DNA from: Eriocheir sinensis
Lineage: Eukaryota; Arthropoda; Malacostraca; Decapoda; Varunidae
Reading direction: 5' to 3'
DNA: 64,000 nucleotides
Assembly: GCF_024679095.1 (NCBI RefSeq)
Contig: NW_026112159.1
Location: 117,501 to 181,500, forward strand
Shown here: positions 49,198-60,613 of the stretch, in pieces
How the letters are laid out: the number at the start of each line of letters is the position of its first letter
Numbering within the stretch: position 1 is the first letter of the stretch
The notes under the pieces: generated by a model
Databases searched by the model: none
What the model was told of the DNA's origin: nothing
Seen by the model: the letters and a program-made list of their open reading frames with translations, nothing else
Position numbers and translations under genes: made by a program

Positions 49198-51985
49198 GGC
49201 TCAGACTCAGGAGCGGGCACTGGTTCAGGCTCAGGCTCTGGCACGGGCACTGGTTCTGGCATAGGCTCTGGCACGGGCACTGGTTCAGGCTCAGGCTCTG
49301 GCACGGGCACTGGCTCAGGCTCAGGCTCTGGCACGGGCGCTGGTTCAGGCTCAGGCTCTGGCATAGGCACTGGTTCAGGCTCAGGCTCTGGCATAGGCAC
49401 TGGTTCAGGCTCAGGCTCTGGCACGGGCGCTGGTTCAGGCTCAGGCTCTGGCACGGGCACTGGTTCAGGCTCGGGCTCTGGCACGGGCACTGGTTCAGGC
49501 TCAGGCTCTGGCACGGGCACTGGTTCAGGCTCAGGCTCTGGCACGGGCACTGGTTCAGGCTCAGGCTCTGGCATAGGCACTGGTTCAGGCTCAGGCTCTG
49601 GCACGGGCACTGGTTCAGGCTCAGGCTCTGGCACGGGCACTAGTTCAGGCTCAGACTCTGGCACAGGCGCTGGTTCAGGCTCAGGCTCTGGCACGGGCAC
49701 TGGTTCAGGCTCAGGCTCTGGCATAGGCACTGGTTCAGGCTCAGGCTCTGGCACGGGCACTGGTTCAGGCTCAGGCTCTGGCACGGGCACTGGTTCAGGC
49801 TCTGGTTCTGGCACGGGCACTGGTTCAGGCTCAGGCTCTGGCACGGGCACTGGTTCAGGCTCACGCTCTGGCATAGGCACTGGTTCAGGCTCAGGCTCTG
49901 GCACGGGCGCTGGTTCAGGCTCACGCTCTGGCATAGGCACTGGTTCAGGCTCAGGCTCTGGCACGGGCACTGGTTCAGGCTCAGGCTCTGGCACGGGCAC
50001 TGGTTCAGGCTCAGGCTCTGGCACGGGCACTGGTTCAGGCTCAGGCTCTGGCACGGGCACTGGTTCAGGCTCAGGCTCTGGCACGGGCACTGGTTCAGGC
50101 TCAGGCTCTGGCACGGGCACTGGTTCAGGCTCAGGCTCTGGCACGGGCACTGGTTCAGGCTCAGGCTCTGGCACGGGCACTGGTTCAGGCTCAGGCTCTG
50201 GCACGGGCACTGGTTCAGGCTCAGGCTCTGGCACGGGCACTGGTTCAGGCTCAAGCTCTGGCACGGGCGCTGGTTCAGGCTCAGGCTCTGGCACAGGCAC
50301 TGGTTCAGGCTCAGGCTCTTGCACGGGCACTGGTTCAGGCTCAGGCTCTGGCACGGGCACTGGTTCAGGCTCAGGCTCTGGCACGGGCACTGGTTCAGGC
50401 TCAGGCTCAGGCTCTGGCACGGGCACTGGTTCAGGCTCAGTCTCTGGCATAGGTGCTGGTTCAGGCTCAGGCTCTGGCACGGGCACTGGTTCAGGCTCAG
50501 GCTCTGGCACGGGCACTGGTTCAGGATCAGGCTCTTGCATAGGCACTGATTCAGGCTCAGGCTCTGGCACGGGCACTGGTTCAGGCTCAGGCTCTGGCAC
50601 GGGCGCTGGATCAGGATCAGGCTCTGGCACGGGCACTGGTTCAGGCTCAGGCTCTGGCATAGGCACTGGTTCAGGCTCAGGCTCTGGCATAGGCACTGGT
50701 TCAGGCTCAGGCTCTGGCACGGGCATTGGTTCAGGCTCAGGCTCTGGCACGGGCGCTGTTTCAGGCTCAGGCTCTGGCACGGGCGCTGGTTCAGGCTCAG
50801 GCTCTGGCACGGGCGCTGGTTCAGGCTCTGGCTCTGGCACGGGCGCTGGTTCAGGCTCAGTCTCTGGCACGGGCACTGGTTCAGGCTCAGGCTCTGGCAC
50901 GGGCACTGGTTCAGGCTCAGGCTCTGGCATAGGCGCTGGTTCAGGCTCAGGCTCTGGCACGGGCACTGGTTCAGGCTCAGGCTCTGGCACGGGCACTGGT
51001 TCAGGCTCAGGCTCTTGCATAGGCACTGGTTCAGGCTCAGGCTCTGGCACGGGCGCTGGTTCAGGCTCAGGCTCTGGCACGGGCACTGGTTCAGGCTCAG
51101 GCTCTGGCACGGGCACTGGTTCAGGCTCAGGCTCTGGCACGGGCGCTGGTTCAGGCTCAGGCTCTGGCACGGGCACTGGTTCAGGCTCAGGCTCTGGCAC
51201 GGGCGCTGGTTCAGGCTCAGGCTCTGGCACGGGCACTGGTTCAGGCTCAGGCTCTGGCACGGGCGCTGGTTCAGGCTCAGGCTCTTCCACGGGCGCTGGT
51301 TCAGGCTCAGGCTCTGGCACGGGCGCTGGTTCAGGCTCAGCCTCTGGCATAGGCACTGGTTCAGGCTCAGGCTCTGGCATAGGCACTGGATCAGGCTCAG
51401 GCTCTGGCACGGGCGCTGGTTCAGGCTCAGGCTCTGGCACGGGCACTGGTTCAGGCTCAGGCTCTGGCACGGGCACTGGTTCAGACTCAGGCTCTGGCAT
51501 AGGCGCTGGTTCAGGCTCAGGCTCTGGCACGGGCACTGGTTCAGGCTCAGGCTCTGGCACGGGCACTGGTTCAGGCTCAGGCTCTTGCATAGGCACTGGT
51601 TCAGGCTCAGGCTCTGGCACGGGCGCTGGTTCAGGCTCAGGCTCTGGCACAGGCACTGGTTCAGGCTCAGGCTCTGGCATAGGCACTGGTTCAGGCTCAG
51701 GCTCTGGCACGGGCACTGGTTCAGGCTCAGGCTCTAGCACGGGCGCTGGTTCAGGCTCAGGCTCTGGCACGGGCGCTGGTTCAGGCTCAGGCTCTGGCAC
51801 TGGCACTGGTTCAGGCTCAGGCTATGGCACGGGCGCTGGTTCAGGATCAGGCTCTGGCACGGGCGCTGGTTCAGGCTCAGGCTCTGGCACGGGCGCTGGT
51901 TCAGGCTCAGGCTCTGGCATAGGCACTGGTTCAGGCTCAGGCTCTGGCATAGGCACTGGTTCAGGCTCACGCTCTGGCACACACT
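49198..51985. repeat. 30-bp minisatellite array, ~93 copies (Pro-Glu-rich if read on minus strand)
   Basis: The unit contains GGTTCAGGCTCAGGCTCTGG followed by CACGGGCACT, with variants ATAGGC, GGGCGC and CTCTTGC. One unit near 50396-50411 has 6 extra bases. Because 30 is a multiple of 3 and the unit lacks stops, most frames are open. The minus frame reads repeated [10 protein letters not shown] for 881 codons (49161-51806), another minus frame [10 protein letters not shown], and plus frames [10 protein letters not shown]. The Pro-Glu frame is broken by TAG at 51822-51824 and by another TAG just beyond the array at 51984-51986, with no in-frame ATG. I therefore do not call it a gene, although unit variants mostly preserve acidic/Pro residues, as any variant of this unit would. 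Confidence 0.93.
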
Positions 51986-52236
51986 AGTTCAGGGTGTGTT
52001 GTTTTTCGGGCGTGCAGTGTACGGGCGTGTTGTTTACTGGCATCTAATTGGCGGGTATTTAATTCGGGATGTCTCTGGGACCATGCCGAGGTGGAGGAGG
52101 CCTCTTCCGTGAAGGTGTCGCCGGCCTGCACCTCTGCTGGGCTATAGCCGGCAGCCTCCTCCTCCTCGGGCCCCGCGTTAGAGACATCCTCGTCCGCCTC
52201 AAGGTTTCGATTGAAAACTCGTGACAACGGAAACAT
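51967..52236 (-). CDS. Possible small coding exon or short protein (89 aa), hypothetical
   Basis: From a true ATG at 52236 to a TGA at 51967 in the first unit of the 30-bp array. The first ~58 residues have ordinary, acidic protein-like composition ([20 protein letters not shown], then [28 protein letters not shown]). The last ~30 look like read-through of degenerate 28-bp repeat. No domain is recognised and no promoter or polyadenylation signal is evident. It could be an exon of a larger gene, with splice sites I cannot fix, or a chance frame. Confidence 0.3.
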   Translation of the reverse strand: MFPLSRVFNRNLEADEDVSNAGPEEEEAAGYSPAEVQAGDTFTEEASSTSAWSQRHPELNTRQLDASKQHARTLHARKTTHPELVCARA

Positions 52237-52976
52237 TAGCCGGAATAATAAATCGATGAACTAAGTCATGAAAATGGTTGTGGCAGTGTTTGTAAGTTTT
52301 GAGATGGACGTGAATGATGAAGTGAAGAGAAGGAACCCTGCCGCCATTGGCCCCTCTTTCCACTGTTTCCTTAAAATGGTGAACTTCCACGCAGCATTTC
52401 CGCCATCTTATGCTTCCCTTCTGTGGAGGAGGAGTAGGAGGAGGAGGAGGAAAAAACATATACCCGAGGGTGTGCTAGGGGGAGAGGGATAACCAAATAG
52501 AGTGAGGATGAGGGCGAACTGAGGTGTAAGAGGACAGCATAGGCGCTGGGGAGTGATGGGAAAGGAAGTGCGTAAGGTAATATAGTTAGAAAAATGCATT
52601 CTTTTTATCCTTGTCAAACCATCATTAGCCTCATCAAACTACTCATGAAAATACCCAAAACAGCCTCTACGAAGGCCTTATAAAACGTGGGTGTGTAATC
52701 CCCGAAATGTTGGAGAACATAGGCCTAAGATTAACCAAGGAGTGGTGTGGGTGGGTGACGGAGGAGGGGTGAGGGAGGTTGTGGTGGATGGCTAGCTGGT
52801 GGGGTTGGTGGGATTGGGGGATGGGTAATGTGGGTGAGTGAATGGATGGGTAAGGTTTGGTGGACGTTGGTGTGGCTACTGGGTGGTTGGGTGGGTACTG
52901 AGAGGGTTAATAATGTATGTTGAGTCCTGCTAGATCGCTGTTTTTTATTGCAGGACTAATGACAAGCTGCAGCCTG
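52237..52976. other. Right part of P2 spacer; contains a dispersed repeat
   Basis: (GGA)n at 52422-52450. 52612-52870 is a GTGGGTGGGTGA-rich segment with CCTAAGATTAACCAAGG that has an inverted, diverged relative at 59150-59400. No gene seen. Confidence 0.6.
52612..52870 (-). repeat. Dispersed repeat copy 1
   Basis: Its reverse complement matches 59150-59400 in order: ACCTTACCC, ACAACC-CCTCCCTCA, CTCCGTCACCC, ACCACTCC, CTTGGTTAATCTTAGGCC, TTCTCCAACA, TTCGT-GAGG-TGTT and TGGGTATTTTCATG. Identity by eye is about 75-80%. Confidence 0.65.
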
Positions 52977-53391
52977 TTGGAGACAGGCAGATAGACGAGC
53001 GACAGACAGACAGGCTGACTTAAATATACAGTTAAATAGATAGACACCTAAATGAATAGACAGTTAAACTGATAATCAGTTTAGCAGATATACATTTAAA
53101 TAAATAAATAGAGAGAGAAAGAGAGAGATAGGTAGGTAAACATATAGGCAGACAGGTAAATAGACGTAGACAGGCAGACAGATGCACGGACAGAAACAAG
53201 CAAACACGCACGGTCCTTAGGAGTTTCGTCAAAATGGAAACAAAAAACAAAACAAACGAATGAAAACTTACGATGAGTCAAACAAAACGAAGCTGAAAAT
53301 TAATCAAAGGCGACGAAAAGAATAGATGATAGAGAATGGACGCGGACAAGTTGGATGGAAGGGTGTTTAGATTGAGGGAAGGAAGATGGAA

Positions 53392-53395
<4 letters not shown>

Positions 53396-53436
<41 letters not shown>
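53396..53436. repeat. (CA)n microsatellite
   Basis: Mirror of 46131-46168, slightly longer. Confidence 0.95.
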
Positions 53437-53440
<4 letters not shown>

Positions 53441-53885
53441 CAAACAGCACCTTCATCATTTTTCGGACAAATTCAGTTAACACGATGGGATTGCAAAGCC
53501 TCGCCGCCCTCAGATGTTCCCTGCAGGTGTTCCTCGCAGTTGTCCCTTCAGGTGTCCCCTCAGGTTCTCCCATCAGACATTCCCTCAGGTGACAAATAGA
53601 TTACGTCACAGTCTACCTGGGGACACGTGACGCATGTATGGTGGGGTTAGTTAATCAGATACATGGGCCAGGTGGGGGCAGGTGATGCCACAGAAAGACG
53701 AGCCCTTGGTAGGACAGTTAAAAAGAGGACAGGTAATGATTTATGCATGAGCCAGGTGAGGGAAGGTCAGGGGAGGGTTTGTTAGGGCAGGTGAGGGTGC
53801 AGTAAAGGGAAGCTAGGTATGGACAGGTTAACCGAGACAGTTGAGGTCAAACGAAGGCATAATGAGGTGCATCGGCCAGGTCAGG

Positions 53886-55100
53886 TCAAGGGATGATGTC
53901 CTCGACTGTGAATACGGATGCGAAGTTACTGTTGAGGATTCTGGCCATCTGTTTACTGTCCTGAGTTACATATCCAGTCTCGTCTGTCAGGGGACCAGCA
54001 TTGGATTTTACTTTCTTTTTCGAACTGATGTATATGAAGATTTTTTTTGAGTTTGTTTTGATGTCATGCGCTATTTGTTTTTCGCAGTTGCGTTTACTAC
54101 TCCGAATAAGGGTGCGACAAGCTCTGAGGCTGTTTTGGTACTGTGTACGGGCTTCGGCCGTGTCATTCTCTTTCATTAGGTTATAATTTTTTTTTATTTT
54201 TTTTTTAGGTTTACCGCCCTTTTTATTTCTCTGGTCATCCACGGTGGATCTACTGCACCATTTACTAGCCTGGGTTTCGTAGACACTGTAGCCTTTTCTA
54301 CTCCCAAACGCTTATCTTTGAAGCTGTTCCACACGTTGTCGATTGTATTGTCGGTTAGGTGAAGTTGGTCCCAGGTCGCAGAGGGAAACAGCTCACGGGC
54401 TAGGTTGAAATTTGCTTTTTTGTAGTCTGGTATCACTGACGGATTGTCTACGAGTTTGTGACTTATGTTGACATTGAAACGGATTAAGTGGTGATCGCAA
54501 CCGTTAATTTTTTCACCAGCTTCACAGTCGCGAATGAGGTCGGGGTCGCTTACTAATACCAGATCCAGCAGATTGTTTCCTCTTGTTGGTTGAGCTACAA
54601 CTTGAGTGAGGAACGAATCCTCCACCATTTCTACAAGCCTGTTACCCTCTTGATCTCCAGTCAATTGTCCCCAGTCAATGTTAGGGCAATTAAAGTCCCC
54701 AATTATTATTGCTTCTTTACTTTGTGTTAAAGAGTGAAGCTCTTCGTACAGGGCAGTGTCGTCTGCTGCCTGTTGTTTTGGAGGCCTGTATACGGTTGCA
54801 ATTGTTAGTTTCTTATTATTCGCAGTTATTTCCACATAGACGGAGTCCTAATTCTCTGCGTTCTGCTTGTCTGTTTTTATGGCAGGGAGCGTACTTTTTA
54901 CGCAGCAAAATTGCTTCTCCTCTTTTCTTTTGCATTCGATTTTTTGGGAAGCTTTCGTACCCGGGAAATGACAGTTCAGATACTAGATGTGCAGAGTTGG
55001 CCCAAGTCTCTGTGATGGCTACCCCATCTGGTTTCTCAGTTGCAATATACGCCCTAATTTCGTCCTTTTTGGGTAATAGACTACGCGCATTTGTGTACAA
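53886..55100 (-). pseudogene. CR1-like LINE ORF2 endonuclease and linker, P2 right copy
   Basis: Mirror of 44475-45682 with the same motifs (GDFNCPNIDW near 54680) and the same frame shift near 54830. The A-homopolymer region differs, so the junction of endonuclease and linker frames reads differently here. RT is absent. Confidence 0.88.
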
Positions 55101-55200
55101 AATGGAAATGTGACTTCAGGTTTGGCCGCGTCGTGTTGTATGAGTTCGCTTGTCGAAGGCGTCGTTGGTTACACAGTTTTTGACGCTACGGTTCGGTTGA

Positions 55201-55386
55201 TCAAGGGTTGCCTTTGCCTTGCCCTCGCCTCCAGTTTTTTGAATAGCTTTTCGAGAAGCTTTCAACTGACTCGTTCAGGAGCCTTTCAAGCCGCGCCGAA
55301 CCAGCCTCGTTCAGGTGGAGTCCGTCCTCCCAAAACAAACTTGGGTGTTGGTTGAAGTGACGCCATGCGTTCGTGAACCCTACGCC
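55201..55386 (-). pseudogene. SGNH-esterase-like C-terminus, P2 right copy
   Basis: Mirror of 44189-44374 with an identical translation (DGLHLN, SARLERLLN). Confidence 0.65.
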
Positions 55387-56446
55387 TTAATCGTTACATA
55401 ACTGCTTTAGACTAGTGTACATGAAGTACATAAGCCATAAGGGATAACACAGGTACAGATTATAAGTACAGAGGCTAGATGGGGGCACAAAAGGAGATGT
55501 TAAGTACCGAGGTCAGACTTGGTCAAAGATAGAAGTGTAAGGTACACAGACTAGACGACCTCACAGAAGAACATGCCGTGAGGTGCGTCGTCAAGGGGAA
55601 GCCACAGAGGGAACTGGTTGGTGATTTTCAGACAGGCAGCAGAGTCAGGTTAAAGTGAGCTGAGGGAAATTAGAGGTGGAGGAAAATGTACAATAAAACC
55701 ATGTCGCAGGAAAAAATGAGATGTATTCAAGGCAAGAAAGCCATGTTGCAAGGGCCATCGAGGTGAAAACAGGATTGGTAAGGCCATGAAAGGTGAAAGG
55801 CTTATGATTTATGTGGACAATGTGAGGTTAGGGGGGGTCACGTGTAGCACAGGTGGCGGAGATATTTATGACCTAATGCATGACAAAAATAGTCTTTTTC
55901 TTCGATGTCCAAATCAGCGTTTTTTATGTCGAAATAACGAGTAACTGTTTAATATTTTTTTTGTTGTAAATGGTCGTTGGATTAGTTTTTTAAGTAAATA
56001 AACTTGATGAAGACTAAATTCCACAAATGGGCGTTAGCCGTGAGAGGTATCAAGACATTCAGTAATGTCACGCATGATAAAACTGCGACGTGGATCATTT
56101 TATATATTTTTTTTATTTAAGTCTAGTGTAGCGCGAGGCAGCGGGCGGCACGAGTGCTTTAACGTTCGTTAGTTAATAAATGTGCGGAGATTAATTCAGT
56201 GTTGCTGGGAAATGTGACTGAAACCTTTGACATTAATGGACTTTACATGTTGATGTTTATGTTAAAATTCACATGAGGTCACTGCATGGGTTGTTAGAAT
56301 ATAAAGATAAACTTAATAATTCTAAGTGTTATACCGAACTGCATAGGGTTTGATTAGGTCAAAATTTTCTATAGATCTTGCCTTTGTCCTTATATCTTGT
56401 TTTTTTAGTCGGTTGTTTTTTGATGTGGATATTAATTTTGTTTTCT

Positions 56447-57260
56447 ACCTTAACGGATCCAGAAACAGCAACCACACATACCACATGGGTGGCGAACCAC
56501 TACATGCTGTGCAAGAGGAAAGAGACCTCGAGGTCACCATCAGCAGTGACTTGAAACAAACAAAACACTGCAAGTCCGCCTGTAAGAAAGCCAATACAGT
56601 GCTTGGGTTCATAGCGAAGAACTTCGAATACAAGACGCCGGGAGTTATGTTATCCTTGTATAACTCGCTGGTAAGGCCCCACCTGGAATACGCCGTGCAG
56701 TTCTGGTCTCCTTATTACAGGAAAGACATTGAATTACTTGAGAGGGTACAGCGCCGCACCACGAAGATACCATCACTGAGGACGAAGCCTTATGAAGAAC
56801 GACTCGAGCGACTCAACCTCTTCACGTTGGAAAAGAGACGACTGCGGGGAGACATGATACAAGTCTTTAAGTACCGGAACAAGCTCAGCAACGTTGATCA
56901 CTCCAAACTCTTCACGCTACAAACCAACCTGAGAACAAGAAACAACGGAAAAACAATTCAAGCAAAGCGATGCAATACCGACATCGGCAGGAGTTATTTT
57001 TCGACTAGAGTTGTTCGCCACTGGAACAGCCTTCCTGCAGAAGTGGTTAGCGCAGAGACCATCAGCTCCTTCAAGAAACGAATTGATCGCCACTTTGCTG
57101 GATCGGGAGTGAACTGAACGTTCCCAAGAGTAGGTACACAAGTGCTTTAATCCTTCCCTGCAAGCCACTCCTATGGCAAGCGGACTGAATAAATCACTGA
57201 GCGCAGGCAGCCTAGTTATGAGCCAACAGGCTTTCTGCTGCCTGGTAGTCCATGTTTCCA
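56447..57260 (+). pseudogene. CR1-like LINE 3' end, P2 right copy
   Basis: Mirror of 42312-43137. The encoded ~220 residues are identical to the left copy. Stop at 57115-57117; the 3' UTR runs to the CCATGTTTCCATG words at ~57270. Confidence 0.9.
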
Positions 57261-57518
57261 TGTTTCCATGTTTAGTATAGGCCTTGATGTGTTATCCGTG
57301 CGTCTCGCTCTTCCTTCTCCTCTCACACATCCTTCTCTATCTGTACAAAAATAGCAGCAATAAAAGCTCATTTTCCCATCACGAGTCGCACGAGGCGGCG
57401 TTTTCAGCGGTTTTCAGAGTCGGCGTCAGTGTTCGGGCGTGGGGACACATTCGGGTCATCTGTTATGCATCGACGGCTGGTGAATAATTCCCGTAGGCTC
57501 AGGCACGGCGAGGGATGG

Positions 57519-57568
57519 TAAGGTAAAGTTGGCGGCACACGGCATAGCTGCGCGTGGCCTCGGTGCTC
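57519..57568 (-). mobile_element. SINE2 3'-end fragment, P2 right copy
   Basis: Mirror of 42012-42061. Confidence 0.55.
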
Positions 57569-57887
57569 AGCGGGTGAAGAGGCGCGGATAAAACACCGTC
57601 AGGACGCGGCTTTGGCGGCGAGGACTGTGGGCGAATAAGTTTTTTTAATAAGATTTTTTTTTAAATAAGTTATTTATTGGGGGGTTACAAGTGGTTTGTG
57701 TATGCTGCACAGAGGTGTTGTGGAGATAATTTGCATGAACCTTTTGACTTTCTTCTGCACTTATTTTTGTTTGGTAGACGTATTGTAGCGTATACGAGTG
57801 CCAGTGCGTATGAACATATTTGGGGGGAGAAACAGTTTTTATTTCCTTTAACATACAAGACTGTTCTTTGCATTCTTAACACAAGAC

Positions 57888-58208
57888 ACTGATTCACTGG
57901 CTGCATGTTGGTACTATTTTTTTTTTCATTTATCTACCTTTGCGTAGCTGATTAAGTTCTAAGTCAGTGTTTTTACTGTGCAGAAGGTTGTACGTTTTTT
58001 TTTTTTTTTTTTTTTGTATTTATATTTGATATTTCACAATCAGTTGCTCATTTTTATCACGCCGATCAACAGATTGTCCATCTTGTTGTTGTTCTCTTCA
58101 AGTTGTTTTCCTTTCTTACCCATGTATTGTAGACATGACATTATATAATAACATTTGTTAGCTCTGATGAACCCTACAACATGGCATTATTAACAAAGTC
58201 AGCTTTTA
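57888..58208. other. No gene seen; T-rich DNA
   Basis: Starts at the outer P2 boundary. A T homopolymer lies at about 57995-58015. Confidence 0.6.
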
Positions 58209-58317
58209 CTTTTTTACGTCTTGGCCTGTGGCGCCGGTAGGCCTTCATAGTAGGGCCTGATGGTCGGCCCCAGCCCGTTGTGGCGCAGGCAAGTGTTTAT
58301 AGTGGCGCCATCTTTAC
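58209..58317 (-). mobile_element. SINE1 3' fragment
   Basis: On the minus strand: GATGGCGCCACTATAAACAC, one copy (not two) of the GGCCGACCATCAGGCCC segment, CCTACCGGCGCCAC, GACGT and a short A tail. Confidence 0.8.
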
Positions 58318-58982
58318 TTTTCAGCATTTTCCATTCTAGACCCCTATTGCATAATATAAATTGTTGAGGGGGGGAGTGGGGGAGGGTCATGCGACGCCGA
58401 TCTAGCACAGCTTTTCTGCTATTAACATTTGTTTTGTCAATCTGTTGTCCTCTTTCCTACATACGTGTCCTGTCAACTACCATTTCTTGATTTAAATTGC
58501 CTTTATTATGTCGCATACGGTATATCCTTTCATATGTTGTTTTTTCGTTTTGCAGCTTTTCATATTCATTGTAGTGATTCGCAGCACCCCTCTCCGTTCC
58601 TCCTTGGGCATTTCTCACATTGCTGTCACATGTCGTGGCGGAGAGAACGACGCGCTGATTGAGCACCTTCCACTCTAAGCACCGCGGTCGAGTGTCTGGA
58701 TCTCACTGTGTTACCGTGTTCTCAGGAAACACTCACAAAAGCCTGTACGTCGTTTTATTTCCAGTTCGAGTGAGGGATTTGTTTGTGCTAGTTTGCGTTA
58801 ATTGTTGGTGTAGATATTCATTTACTGTTTCCAGAGCTTTCTCGTGGATGGCGATTTTGTATTTTTCATTGTTGAATATTCCTTTAGACTTTTCTATGCA
58901 TTATGTTTAGTCCTACTTGCCCTTATTCCCTGTTCACTTTATAATAGGCTTTTGCTCGCCATTAGTCTCGCAATAAAAGAAT
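58318..58982. other. No gene seen; unique DNA between two SINE1 pieces
   Basis: Flanked by oppositely oriented SINE1 fragments (58209-58317 minus, 58983-59091 plus). Contains short hydrophobic frames only. Confidence 0.5.
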
Positions 58983-59091
58983 AGATGGCGCCACTGTGAA
59001 CACTTGCCTGTGCCATGCCGGGCTTGGGCCGACGACCAGGCCTCTGAAGAAAGCCTACCGGCGCTATAGCCTAACACGTATAAAAAAAAAA
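58983..59091 (+). mobile_element. SINE1 3' fragment
   Basis: GATGGCGCCACTGTGAACAC, a single GGGCCGACGACCAGGCC segment, CCTACCGGCGCTATAG, ACGT and poly(A). It is more diverged than the P1 copies. Confidence 0.8.
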
Positions 59092-59149
59092 TTAATAATA
59101 AATAGCACGACTCAGAATGCAACCCATCCACCCAGATCACCACACCAAC

Positions 59150-59400
59150 GCCCGCCAAACCTTACCCACCCACCCACACCAAGCACTAACGACCACACAC
59201 AACCACCTCCCTCAGCCCCACTCCGTCACCCCCACACACCACTCCACACGATATCAATCCGCTGCCTTGGTTAATCTTAGGCCAATATTCTCCAACACCT
59301 TAACACACCCACATTTGGTAAGGCTTTCGTCGAGGTTGTTGTGGGTATTTCCATGGTGTGTACATGAGCCTACTAAGGATTTCAGAGGCTGTGCGGCCTC
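59150..59400 (+). repeat. Dispersed repeat copy 2
   Basis: Inverted, diverged relative of 52612-52870 (see that entry). Its 3' end overlaps the start of the P3 left arm. Confidence 0.65.
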
Positions 59401-59643
59401 GTTTTTTGGGAATAATATCGTAACGAACAATCGTATCAGTACGAGATTTTGCGACAGTGTATTTCACACACTGCCTTAATTTTTAAGGGTATCGCCAACC
59501 GCCACAAGTAGAGAATAAAGGCACTTGTCCCTATACCAAGAGGGAAAAGTCATCAGTGGCAGGCAAAGATACGAACACAACTACCAGAGGCTCCGCCCAC
59601 CTTGTTCCTCTTCCCTCCATCTCCCGCCTCCTCCCTTCTCCCT

Positions 59644-59689
<46 letters not shown>

Positions 59690-59690
59690 A
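59371..59690 (+). repeat. Palindrome P3, left arm (~320 bp)
   Basis: Reverse-complement partner of 60523-60888 (coordinates sum to about 120,258). Shared words include CTACTAAGGATTTCAGAGGC, CGTAACGAACAATC and CCCTATACCAAGAGGG. The inner edge is (CT)n at 59647-59688. Several substitutions place its divergence above that of P1. Confidence 0.9.
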
Positions 59691-59884
59691 AGATACATAC
59701 ATACTCGAGAATGATTTTTTTTTTTTTCAATTAAGGCATGCTTGATGTGATACTGGGACTTTAATTTTGAGCATAGTGATACACATCTGGGCCGTGGACG
59801 TAATGACATGTGAGAGTAGGGTGAGGTGGTAAATGATGACTACCATGATTGATGGTAGAACGATTGCTCGCTTGTATTTGCCAG

Positions 59885-60056
59885 ACTTTCTGTCACAGCC
59901 GAGGTGTGGAAGAAGGTGGTTCGGCGATCACGACGCTTTGAGGACGATTACTGGACAACGGATAATATCCATGAAAGTGTCGATCCTCTCGTTATTAACC
60001 TTGACTGTGACAGTGATGATGATGGGGATTTAGTGTTAAGTTGTGAAGAAGATTAA
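59885..60056 (+). CDS. Candidate 3'-terminal coding exon (56 aa), unknown protein
   Basis: A frame closed by TAA at 60054-60056 reads LSVTAEVWKKVVRRSRRFED, then DYWTTDNIHESVDPLVINLD, then an acidic tail with DSDDDGDL and CEED. The basic-then-acidic composition is protein-like and unlike the local low-complexity frames. A plausible splice acceptor (TTGTATTTGCCAG, ending at 59884) precedes it. The frame continues open to 59858, then hits TAG. AATAAA lies ~200 bases downstream. No family is recognised. It lies wholly inside the P3 spacer. It may be the last exon of a gene whose other exons are outside the window, a transposon remnant, or chance. Confidence 0.4.
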
Positions 60057-60253
60057 AGTCTTGAATATTCTTGTTTGTATCCTTAGTAAACCAAGAGTGT
60101 CCTTGCCATCACTATATTGTATAAAGTTCCTTAATATAAGCCTCATAACCCAGTGTCCCTCATCCACACTCAGTGATTCACTTTTAGTACTACCTCAAAC
60201 ATTTTATACCTTCGCAATTCTTCCCGTTACCATACTTTCAGCTCTTCCCTGAC

Positions 60254-60259
60254 AATAAA
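60254..60259 (+). promoter_or_regulatory. Possible polyadenylation signal AATAAA
   Basis: Canonical hexamer ~200 bases after the candidate stop at 60056. It is common by chance in AT-rich DNA, so weak evidence on its own. Confidence 0.25.
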
Positions 60260-60522
60260 ATTAATAGCACCACTATAATTTGGCGATAAGAGCACCATTA
60301 CTTTTATCAGTAGGTACATGCTATACAATAGCCCTACGAAAACGTACACCATAAACCACCAAACCACTACGCTACCAATAGTTACGGAGGTAATTAGGCT
60401 ATGTAAGTAACACGTTACCCTACTCTCAACTTTATTTAAAGGATGCCTATCAGTATTAGAAAGAGTATATAACGCCACTACAATTAATGCATGCCTTTCA
60501 TTCATTATAGTTACGAAGCTAC

Positions 60523-60613
<91 letters not shown>

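Larger units (their letters stand above)
52977..57887 (-). repeat. Palindrome P2, right arm (4.9 kb)
   Basis: Reverse complement of 41693-46587. It ends at CACAAGAC (57887). Differences seen are (CA)n at 53396-53436 versus the shorter GT run in the left arm, an A-rich homopolymer near 54188-54208 that contains a T interruption absent on the left, and an AAAAA/AAA change near 54222. Confidence 0.95.

Noticed and set aside
49149..51737. Plus-strand His/Trp/Arg/Leu-repeat and Gln/Ala-repeat frames in the 30-bp array
   Set aside because: The unit length is a multiple of 3 without stops, so open frames on both strands are expected. No start, signal or flanking exon supports them.
49198..51985. 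Bacterial-type Pro-Glu repeat protein (TonB-like) suggesting contamination
   Set aside because: Flanks are eukaryotic microsatellites, a 28-bp minisatellite and LINE-bearing palindrome arms. There is no ribosome binding site or in-frame ATG start.
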